NCBI GenBank assembly: GCA_021823555.1
Contig: JAKANW010000214.1
Location: forward strand, 1-5,911
DNA length: 5,911 bases
Direction: 5' to 3'
Source of the DNA: Chloroflexota bacterium
GTDB lineage: Bacteria; Chloroflexota; Anaerolineae; Anaerolineales; Villigracilaceae
A model generated the notes under the pieces. The model saw only the letters and a program-made list of their open reading frames with translations, was not told the origin of the DNA and did not search any database. Shown piece after piece: positions 1-5,057 of this stretch. Each line of letters opens with the position of its first letter. The first letter of the stretch is position 1. A program made the translations under genes and the position numbers.

Positions 1-336
1 GCCTCGGTTTCCGAAGGCATCACCGGGCTGGGTGCATATTTTCGAAGCATCGGCCATCTGATGGGTCATCGAATCCAAAGCACCTTTGAGGTAACCGAAT
101 ACGAGCCGAGCAGGAAATACGGCTTCAAGTCTCTTTCCGGACCACTGAATTCGCACACTTCCTATGACTTCGAGATAGCCAACGGCAGCACAAAGATCAA
201 TGTATCAACACAGGCGAATGCGGTCAATTTCTTCCAGGTGAATGAGAACATTCTGGAAAAAATGATGAAAAAACAACTTAAGGATAATCTAGCAATGCTC
301 AAAAATATCCTCGAGGAAAAGCGGACGCAGGAATAG
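1..336 (+). CDS. SRPBCC / polyketide-cyclase-like protein, 3' part
   Basis: The frame is open from the first base, so the gene starts outside the window. The 111 visible codons end at TAG 334-336. The pattern fits the C-terminal two thirds of an SRPBCC (START-like helix-grip) domain: an ITGLG.Y-type strand, the stretch EVTEYEPSRKYGFKS-SGP, a strand reading SYDFEIANGSTKINVST, and then a long terminal helix (about residues 80-111) rich in Lys, Glu and Leu with an LKNILEE ending. Family members are usually about 140-160 residues, so roughly 30-50 residues are missing. This fold binds small hydrophobic ligands, and many bacterial copies have no known ligand. An ATG at 61 lies in frame but inside the domain, so it is not the true start. 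No signal peptide or membrane helix is visible in this part, which suggests a cytoplasmic protein. The next gene on the same strand starts 95 bases later and could be co-transcribed. Confidence 0.75.
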   Translation, partial: ASVSEGITGLGAYFRSIGHLMGHRIQSTFEVTEYEPSRKYGFKSLSGPLNSHTSYDFEIANGSTKINVSTQANAVNFFQVNENILEKMMKKQLKDNLAMLKNILEEKRTQE

Positions 337-431
337 GTTCCATCATCCAGCCGTCAGCCGGAAATGTGTCTTGCGCCTCTCCAGGAGAACTGGCATTATA
401 CGAATATGATGAAGAACATCAAGGAATTCAC

Positions 432-896
432 ATGAATAAAACCATCCGTATCACACGCACCTGCAAGATAGAAGACCTGAGTGCAGGGTTGAAAGCCGCC
501 ATGCGCGCCCATGTGGCGCAATATCAGTTGGGCGCCATTGAGTCGGATATTTTGATGTGCTGTGAAACCGTCTCCACCCAAAATAAAAACGGATTGTTCG
601 GTACTACAAGAGAGACCACCGCCTCTGCCGTATACGTCACTCCGAAATGGTTGGTCTGGGCCGACAGCACCGGTCGGAACAACGCCAACGCCGGATCCGC
701 GCAACTGAAGCAGATCGACATCCATGATTACGAAACGACCGCCATGTTCGAGATCACACCCGATCATGGTCTCAACATCACAGGACGCTATACCAATGTC
801 AACCAGACGGGGATTACTTTTATTGCCCTCGGGGCCGATCCTGATGGGCAAAGGTTTCGCGAACTCCTGGGACAAGCCATGAAGAAGGCCGCTTGA
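432..896 (+). CDS. hypothetical protein, possible bacterial PH-like domain
   Basis: This is a 154-residue soluble protein that I do not recognise by name. The start at ATG 432 is chosen because AAGGAA (421-426) lies five bases upstream. A GTG at 366 would add 22 residues but has no clear ribosome site. A helix is likely at residues 14-31 (EDLSAGLKAAMRAHVAQY). It is followed by strand-like stretches: YVTPKWLVWADST (68-80), QLKQIDIHDYETTAMFEI (91-108), LNITGRYT (114-121) and TGITFIALG (126-134). A closing amphipathic helix follows (GQRFRELLGQAMKKA, 139-153). A run of strands capped by one C-terminal helix, with a 'T..WLVW.....' strand, resembles bacterial PH-like (YokE/bPH type) domains. That is an inference from pattern only. 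There is no signal peptide and no catalytic motif. Cys44 and Cys45 are adjacent, but I can assign them no role. Confidence 0.72.
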   Translation: MNKTIRITRTCKIEDLSAGLKAAMRAHVAQYQLGAIESDILMCCETVSTQNKNGLFGTTRETTASAVYVTPKWLVWADSTGRNNANAGSAQLKQIDIHDYETTAMFEITPDHGLNITGRYTNVNQTGITFIALGADPDGQRFRELLGQAMKKAA

Positions 897-910
897 AAGA
901 TTTTTTGATA

Positions 911-946
911 CTTTACATGCCCGTCTGCGTCAACGGGGCATTAAAG
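911..946 (+). other. long bulged hairpin downstream of the 432-896 gene
   Basis: CTTTACATGCCCGT (911-924) pairs with ACGGGGCATTAAAG (933-946) across an eight-base loop. This gives 13 base pairs interrupted by one bulged C (916) and one extra G on the right arm. It starts 14 bases after the stop codon of the preceding gene, a sensible place for a transcript end. No U-tract follows on either strand, so it is not a standard intrinsic terminator. It may act as a 3' mRNA stabiliser or a weak or Rho-assisted end. The function is inference. Confidence 0.4.
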
Positions 947-973
947 TGAGACGCGGTGCTTTGAACGAAGGGC

Positions 974-1003
974 AAAATAGATCGGCCTGTCGAGGGCCGA
1001 TCT
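974..1003 (-). terminator. intrinsic terminator of the minus-strand small membrane protein gene
   Basis: On the minus strand a perfect nine-base stem, AGATCGGCC / GGCCGATCT (979-987 with 995-1003), closes a seven-base loop. It is followed directly by ATTTTG. The hairpin begins six bases beyond the stop codon at 1010-1012. The U-tract is short but in the right place. Read on the plus strand, the hairpin is followed by TGGATG, so it should work mainly for minus-strand transcription. Its position supports the minus-strand gene being real. Confidence 0.7.
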
Positions 1004-1009
1004 TGGATG

Positions 1010-1264
1010 CTATTTCAAGGATTTGGTAAACTCCCAAGGGCCAAGCTCGTGCCCTTCGTTGAGGCGTTGTGTCAGGCTGTATCCGTCGAGTGCTATCATC
1101 ACAGCGATCAGGAAAGCAAAGAACAGCGGAGCGCCACACAAGCAAAAGCCCAGGTAAGTCATTCCCTGTTCAGGGAGGCCAGTCGGCAGGAAAAACAGGC
1201 AGCATGAAACGGCAGCAAATACAACTTCTACTTGGTTATAAATTCTTTCAGCCTGATCCCTCAA
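1010..1264 (-). CDS. small two-helix membrane protein, start uncertain
   Basis: Taken from TTG 1264 this encodes 84 residues. Two hydrophobic stretches are clear: about residues 13-28 (EVVFAAV..CCLFFL) and 36-59 (MTYLGF..GAPLFFAFLIAVMIAL). The loop TGLPEQG joins them, and a polar tail ends GHELGPWEFTKSLK. I do not recognise the family. Codon choice in this part looks natural. An intrinsic terminator lies just past the stop, which is the best evidence for a real gene. The 5' end is doubtful: a GTG at 1300 extends the frame by 12 residues and a TTG at 1408 extends it further, but the added residues are rich in Arg, His and Gln and look non-coding. The strongest Shine-Dalgarno nearby (1318-1326) instead points to an ATG at 1302 in another frame, which stops at the TTG. 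The gene may use a coupled TTG start or may be frameshifted near its N-terminus. The location would be the cytoplasmic membrane. Confidence 0.5.
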   Translation of the reverse strand: MRDQAERIYNQVEVVFAAVSCCLFFLPTGLPEQGMTYLGFCLCGAPLFFAFLIAVMIALDGYSLTQRLNEGHELGPWEFTKSLK

Positions 1265-1302
1265 ATGCCTTTGCGGGGAGGCGCGACAGGCGGCGGGCAC
1301 AT
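1261..1302 (-). other. 13-codon leader ORF or displaced N-terminus
   Basis: On the minus strand ATG at 1302-1300 opens MCPPPVAPPRKGI and stops at TGA 1263-1261. That TGA overlaps the TTG (1264-1262) proposed for the downstream gene as TTGA. A strong Shine-Dalgarno, GAGGGAGGA, lies at 1326-1318, but it ends 15 bases before the ATG, longer than usual. Either this is a Pro-rich leader peptide translationally coupled to the membrane protein, or it is the original N-terminus separated by a one- or two-base indel. It may also be chance. Confidence 0.3.
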
Positions 1303-1311
1303 GTTGTCGGC

Positions 1312-1341
1312 TTGAATTCCTCCCTCGTGCAGTGCTATACT
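1312..1341 (+). promoter_or_regulatory. sigma70-like promoter with extended -10 for the repeat-protein gene
   Basis: TTGAAT (1312-1317) lies 18 bases before TATACT (1336-1341). A TG at 1333-1334, one base before the hexamer, makes an extended -10. Transcription would begin near 1348 and leave a leader of about 60 bases before ATG 1409. This supports 1409 over an in-frame upstream start at 1346. Assignment is by consensus match only. Confidence 0.5.
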
Positions 1342-1363
1342 GAATTTGCGCTCCTTGACTCAA
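1334..1363 (-). promoter_or_regulatory. opposed promoter-like sequence for the minus-strand gene
   Basis: On the minus strand TTGAGT (1363-1358) lies 18 bases before TATAGC (1339-1334). The start would be near 1327, immediately before the GAGGGAGGA ribosome site at 1326-1318. The -10 overlaps the -10 of the plus-strand promoter, so the two could not be opened by polymerase together. The TATAGC hexamer is weaker than its partner. Confidence 0.33.
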
Positions 1364-1408
1364 TTCAATGTTCTTTGGGCATTTCCCAGTCAGTATAGCG
1401 AGGTCCAA

Positions 1409-2341
1409 ATGGGAGAAAGCAAAAAAACGACGGGGCTTGAAGTCGTCAAGGCAGGCATGGGATGCTTTGCCACCATCGTGGCAGCGATTATCGGGGGAAT
1501 CTTCCTGATCATTAGTGCAGAGCGGACCACGAAGACTCCAACGCCGCCTCCCTCTGTGACATCCAGCCTGTCCAGTTTGCCAGCCAGTTCCCTCAACTCA
1601 ACGGCTACCTCGCCCGGTCTGACATCAGGTCCGCCTGCAACACAAGGGACCTTCTGCAACGGCGAGCAAACGTGGCTGAAAAGGCCATACTTCCCGGAGA
1701 ATGAGATCGAGGAATGCTGGAATAAAGAACATTACCTGACTAGCCTGGCTCATGCCGGGGAACAATGGTTCGTGGTATTGAGAAAACAAGTCGGATTCAC
1801 AAATCAAGCTTACTTCACTGATTCCGCCTTCCCAAAAGATACGATCAGAAAATACTGGGATCAGGATTTTGACATCACCGACATTTATTATGGCGATGGC
1901 CAATGGGTTGTGGTGATGAGCAAAGGAACCGGTTTCATCAACCAGACTTATTTCACCGATGTAAATTTTCCAAAAAGCGCTGTACAGGAGCATTGGGACC
2001 AGGGATATTCGATCAACGTCGCTGCATACGGGGACGGCGACTGGGTGGTCGTCATGTCGCAGGGAACTGCTCTTCAGAGCCAGGTTTATCTCATAGACTC
2101 CATGTTGCCAAAAGACAAGATCAAGGAATACTGGGATAAAGGATACGACATTACAGGAATCACATACGGCGTTTCCGCTTGGGTTATCATCATGTCTGAG
2201 GGAATGGGATACTCCGACCAGTCCTATCTAATGCAATCCAGTTATCCCGAAACCGACATTAATGATTATTGGGATAGAGATTTCAATATTACCGCCCTGG
2301 CCTTTGGTGATAACTCATGGGTTGTAGCAATGTCAAAATGA
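1409..2341 (+). CDS. membrane-anchored protein with five tandem 46-residue repeats (DUF7477-like)
   Basis: This protein has 310 residues. ATG 1409 is chosen because GCGAGG lies five bases upstream and a promoter ends before it. Residues 1-15 are short, polar and Lys-containing. Residues 16-37 form one membrane helix (GCFATIVAAIIGGIFLII). Residues 38-80 are a Ser/Thr/Pro linker (KTPTPPPS... onward). Five repeats follow: 87-132, 133-178, 179-224, 225-270 and 271-310. The unit consensus is QxYxxDSxFPKxxIxxYWDxGY, then xITxxxYGDGxWVVVMSKGTGF. The topology would put the repeats outside the membrane. From memory, the same FP..I...W..GF.IT......W.VVMSKG pattern occurs at the C-terminus of plant MUT9-like (casein-kinase-1-like) kinases and in some bacterial kinases, catalogued as DUF7477. 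No kinase or other enzyme domain is present here. The function is unknown; a binding or adhesion scaffold is an inference. A surface lipoprotein gene lies downstream on the same strand. Confidence 0.85.
   Translation: MGESKKTTGLEVVKAGMGCFATIVAAIIGGIFLIISAERTTKTPTPPPSVTSSLSSLPASSLNSTATSPGLTSGPPATQGTFCNGEQTWLKRPYFPENEIEECWNKEHYLTSLAHAGEQWFVVLRKQVGFTNQAYFTDSAFPKDTIRKYWDQDFDITDIYYGDGQWVVVMSKGTGFINQTYFTDVNFPKSAVQEHWDQGYSINVAAYGDGDWVVVMSQGTALQSQVYLIDSMLPKDKIKEYWDKGYDITGITYGVSAWVIIMSEGMGYSDQSYLMQSSYPETDINDYWDRDFNITALAFGDNSWVVAMSK
1667..2338 (+). repeat. five in-frame 138-base protein repeats
   Basis: The units are 1667-1804, 1805-1942, 1943-2080, 2081-2218 and 2219-2338. The first four are exactly 46 codons. 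The last is 40 codons and stops right after its WVVAMSK. No gaps are needed to align them. Invariant or nearly invariant positions are Gln1, Pro10, Trp18, Trp34 and the VVMS-type strand. The units are much less alike at DNA level than at protein level, which points to old duplications kept by selection rather than recent copying. Unit 1 is the most divergent: it lacks the YGDG turn and reads FVVLRK in place of VVVMSK. Confidence 0.88.
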
Positions 2342-2369
2342 GGTCGTCAATTCGCTCGACGAGTGTGCC

Positions 2370-2438
2370 ATACCACTTTTGGGGATAACGAATCATCCAC
2401 TTCATCATTCGACAGATTGAATATTAGTGGTATCTGTC
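2370..2438 (+). promoter_or_regulatory. overlapping inverted repeats in the leader of the GH99-like gene
   Basis: The 127-base gap 2342-2468 has no gene. It contains two perfect inverted repeats that compete for the same bases. ATACCACT (2370-2377) can pair with AGTGGTAT (2426-2433). GACAGAT (2411-2417) can pair with ATCTGTC (2432-2438). The two pairings share 2432-2433. The second is a 7-base dyad with a 14-base spacer, like an operator or a hairpin, and ends 30 bases before the start codon. No convincing -35/-10 pair was found here, so the gene may be read from the upstream promoter. Confidence 0.33.
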
Positions 2439-2468
2439 ATGGTCTGGTCCGCTCGAAAAGAGGACAGT

Positions 2469-3959
2469 ATGTCAGCTCGCTTCTTTATTTCGCTGCTTGC
2501 ATTATGCCTGCTGGTCTCCTGCGCACAAGGGACTCCAACGCCCGCGCCCGAAACGCCAACCCCACTTCTGCCCATCGCGACCAATACGCCTGAGCCAACA
2601 CCTACAACCGCGCCCTACCCGCCCGGGACAGTAATGTATTATCGTTTGCAGGTCAAATACGAGACAACTTCGGATTGGTCCACGCTGGAACTGCTCACGC
2701 CAGAAAATGTTTTAGCGATGCGAACCATGCAGGTTAGCGGGGGGCCGACCAGCTATCAGGCGGGCATCCAGCAATTGGCGCTGAACCAGCCTCTGGTGGA
2801 GTCCGAAGCGAGGAACAAGGTCGGCATCACCGTTGATTATGCCATCGCGCCCGAAGCGCTCGATCAACCCCTGGAATTCCGTTTGCAAAAAGGGGATATT
2901 GGAGACAGCACAATAGTTATCTTCAACGTTGCGAGTGGAAAGCCGGAACTGATTCAATCAATAAACCACACAGGCGTTGTGAACAATAGCAGAGGGATGA
3001 ATCCGAAAAAGTTCAGCCTCGATTTGACGGCGATCAAAGGATCGCCGCCCCTATTGTTCCAGGCCGCGCAGGCCAGCCGAACAAAGATGCTTTTGGCTTT
3101 TTACTATTCCTGGTATTCGATGAAAGACTGGTCGAGCGACTGGCTGAAAGACTGGCCCCTCATTCGCTATGCTTCCAACGACACACAAACCATCACCCGT
3201 CAGGTTGAACAGGCTCAATCCGCGGGCATTGATGGTTTTATCTCATCCTGGTGGGGGCCGGGCAGCGACACAGATCAAAACCTGAAAAAACTGCTTGCAA
3301 TTGCCGGGCAGAGGGATTTCAAGGTCAGCATTTATTTCGAGACTCTCGCCGGCCCAAATGGAAGTCCGCTCGACGAGTCGAAAATCCACGACTGGCTTGC
3401 CTATGCCATCAAGAATTATCGGGATGATCCCGCCTTCATGAAAGTGGATGGCAAACCGCTGATCGTTATTTGGGCGTCTGCTACGGTGCCATTGGATACA
3501 TGGAAGGAAATCTTCGCTTCTTTACGCGACCAGGGGCTGGATGCCGTTTATCTGGCCATGGGCTACGACCTGAACAACTTGGATGTTTTCGACGGCCTGC
3601 ACGACTATGGGGTCTTTACGTATCCCAACCTAGCACAAACTTACCTATCCACCTCCCGCGCTGTGCGAAATTATTCCCTGCTTGCCAACCAACCCACACA
3701 GAAGATTTGGGTCGCGACGATCCAACCCGGCTACGATGACACGCTGCAACCCAGCCGCCAGGGACAAATTCAGGAACGGATGAACGGGGATTTTTACCGC
3801 TCCACGTGGGAAGCGGCCATCCAAAGCGATCCCGATTGGATCTTCATCACCACCTGGAATGAATGGTGGGAACATACCCACATTGAACCAGGTGAGTTAT
3901 ATGGTGATCTATATCTGAAAATCACGCGCGAGTACGCGGATCGTTGGAAAGGGAAATGA
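2469..3959 (+). CDS. GH99-like glycoside hydrolase lipoprotein
   Basis: This protein has 496 residues. ATG 2469 is chosen because AGAGGA lies four bases upstream and a lipoprotein signal follows at once: a hydrophobic core at 5-15 and lipobox LVSC with Cys18. Residues 19-50 are a TPTP-type linker. Residues 51-200 form an unassigned, probably beta-rich domain. Residues 205-496 match glycoside hydrolase family 99 and its relatives (endo-alpha-1,2-mannosidase type): LLAFYYSWYS (208-217), GIDGFISSWWGPG (253-265), KVSIYFET (285-292), MKVDGKPLIVIWAS (324-337) and TTWNEWWEHTHIEP (461-474). In family 99 the two catalytic glutamates sit in a NEWHE motif. Here Glu465 and Glu468 occupy those places, with Trp467 instead of His. 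It would cleave or bind mannose-containing glycans at the outer face of the cell. The exact substrate is not known. It follows the membrane-anchored repeat protein on the same strand. It could also be a related family with the same (beta/alpha)8 fold. Confidence 0.82.
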   Translation: MSARFFISLLALCLLVSCAQGTPTPAPETPTPLLPIATNTPEPTPTTAPYPPGTVMYYRLQVKYETTSDWSTLELLTPENVLAMRTMQVSGGPTSYQAGIQQLALNQPLVESEARNKVGITVDYAIAPEALDQPLEFRLQKGDIGDSTIVIFNVASGKPELIQSINHTGVVNNSRGMNPKKFSLDLTAIKGSPPLLFQAAQASRTKMLLAFYYSWYSMKDWSSDWLKDWPLIRYASNDTQTITRQVEQAQSAGIDGFISSWWGPGSDTDQNLKKLLAIAGQRDFKVSIYFETLAGPNGSPLDESKIHDWLAYAIKNYRDDPAFMKVDGKPLIVIWASATVPLDTWKEIFASLRDQGLDAVYLAMGYDLNNLDVFDGLHDYGVFTYPNLAQTYLSTSRAVRNYSLLANQPTQKIWVATIQPGYDDTLQPSRQGQIQERMNGDFYRSTWEAAIQSDPDWIFITTWNEWWEHTHIEPGELYGDLYLKITREYADRWKGK

Positions 3960-4017
3960 TCAACAGGGGCATCCACCTCACACCGTGGACAAATCCATCC
4001 ACGCAATGAGGCGGAGA

Positions 4018-4045
4018 TTTTCCACCCCTGCTCCTGATGTATAAT
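4018..4045 (+). promoter_or_regulatory. sigma70-like promoter of the ABC exporter operon
   Basis: A perfect TATAAT (4040-4045) lies 16 bases after TTTTCC (4018-4023), a weak -35. Transcription would begin near 4052, giving a leader of about 25 bases that carries GAGGAAG (4063-4069), seven bases before ATG 4077. The rest of the 117-base gap (3960-4076) holds a small GTGGA/TCCAC hairpin (3985-4002) without a U-tract. There is no clear terminator for the gene before it, so some read-through is possible. Confidence 0.55.
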
Positions 4046-4076
4046 CAACCCAATCGTTCAACGAGGAAGTGGGAGT

Positions 4077-5057
4077 ATGTCTAACAACACAGAGATTGCG
4101 GTCAAAGTCGAGCACCTGAACAAGGTCTTTCAATCCATCCAGGGTTTCTGGGTGCAAAAGCGCCATCCCATTACCGCCGTGGAGGATATTTCATTTTCCA
4201 TCGGCAGGGGCGAACTGTTTGGCATGGTCGGTCCCAACGGGGCGGGCAAGACCACCACAGTCAAAATGCTTTCCACGCTGCTGCTCCCAACCAGCGGCAC
4301 AGCCAGCATCTTCGGGTTGGATATCCTCAAGGACACAAACAAGATCCGCTCCCGCATCGGCTTCACCTTCGGCGGCAACAAGGGACTCTACAGTCGTCTC
4401 AGCGGATTGGATAATCTGAAGTATTTCGCCGAACTCTATAAAATGGAACCCAACACCATCAACCGGCGCATCAAGGAACTGCTCGAAGTAGTCGGCTTGA
4501 CGGGCCGCGAGAAGGATCGCGTCGAGACCTATTCCAGCGGGATGCAGCAACGGCTCCACCTGGCCCGCGCCCTGCTCCACGACCCGGAGCTGATCTTCCT
4601 CGACGAGCCAACCGTCGGCATCGACCCGGTCGGGGCGCGCGAGATCAGGCAACTGGTCCGCGAAATGGTGCGGCGCGGCAAGACCATCCTGCTCACCAGT
4701 CACTACATGTATGAGGTCGAGGAACTCTGCGACCGCATCGCAGTCGTCAACCACGGAAGGATCATCGCGTTGGATACGCCTGCCGCGCTCAAGGCTCAAT
4801 CCAGTGGTGATTGCGTTATCGTGATCCAGACTCCGAACGGCGAGCAATCCTTGAATGGGAAACTGGAATCCCTGCGGCCGTATTTGTCGCTGGCCCACTC
4901 GTCAGGCGAGACTCTCTCGCTGCATACCCGCACCCCGTCAAAGGTCCTAAACGAACTGACCCTCCTGCTCGAACAGAACGTGATCACCAATATCGAAGTC
5001 CGCAACGCCACGCTGGAAGATGTCTATGTCGACATTATCAAGAATCATACGGCTTAA
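4077..5057 (+). CDS. ABC-2 type transporter, ATP-binding subunit
   Basis: This 326-residue subunit would supply ATP hydrolysis to the export complex formed with the two permeases downstream. Motifs in order: Walker A GPNGAGKTT (52-60), the region after it reading IGFTFGGNKGLYSRLSG (94-110), signature YSSGMQQR (152-159), Walker B LIFLDEP with Asp176 and Glu177, D-loop GIDP (181-184) and switch His209 in LLTSHY. Residues 235-326 are the C-terminal extension common in DrrA/CcmA-like exporter ATPases. The Q-loop glutamine is replaced by glycine (FGG, 98-100). From memory, many ABC-2 ATPases of the 'GG(D/N)xGLY' type share this, so it looks like a subfamily trait. The insertion VFQSIQGFWVQKR before the first strand pair is also usual for this group. 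The ribosome site is GAGGAAG seven bases upstream. The next gene overlaps its 3' end. The substrate cannot be told from the sequence. Confidence 0.95.
   Translation: MSNNTEIAVKVEHLNKVFQSIQGFWVQKRHPITAVEDISFSIGRGELFGMVGPNGAGKTTTVKMLSTLLLPTSGTASIFGLDILKDTNKIRSRIGFTFGGNKGLYSRLSGLDNLKYFAELYKMEPNTINRRIKELLEVVGLTGREKDRVETYSSGMQQRLHLARALLHDPELIFLDEPTVGIDPVGAREIRQLVREMVRRGKTILLTSHYMYEVEELCDRIAVVNHGRIIALDTPAALKAQSSGDCVIVIQTPNGEQSLNGKLESLRPYLSLAHSSGETLSLHTRTPSKVLNELTLLLEQNVITNIEVRNATLEDVYVDIIKNHTA

Noticed and set aside
366..431. A GTG start giving 22 more residues on the 432-896 protein
   Set aside because: No Shine-Dalgarno precedes it, while ATG 432 has AAGGAA at good spacing.
396..875. A 159-codon open frame on the minus strand opposite the 432-896 gene
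   Set aside because: Its protein has no recognisable pattern. It lies wholly antisense to a gene with a good ribosome site and a plausible fold, so it is a shadow of that gene's codon bias.
1069..1398. A plus-strand 109-codon frame across the minus-strand membrane protein
   Set aside because: No coherent hydrophobic or domain pattern and no ribosome site. The opposite strand carries two clear membrane segments and a terminator.
1667..2338. Possible CRISPR-like or recent tandem DNA duplication
   Set aside because: The periodicity is 138 bases, in frame, and is strong only in protein. The DNA copies have diverged widely.
2427..2468. Upstream GTG/ATG starts for the GH99-like gene
   Set aside because: They would put charged residues in front of the lipoprotein signal, which begins properly at ATG 2469 with its own ribosome site.
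4191..4898. A 235-codon open frame on the minus strand inside the ABC ATPase gene
   Set aside because: It is antisense to a gene with every ABC motif. The translation is rich in Asp, Gln and Ala as expected for a mirrored GC-biased frame.
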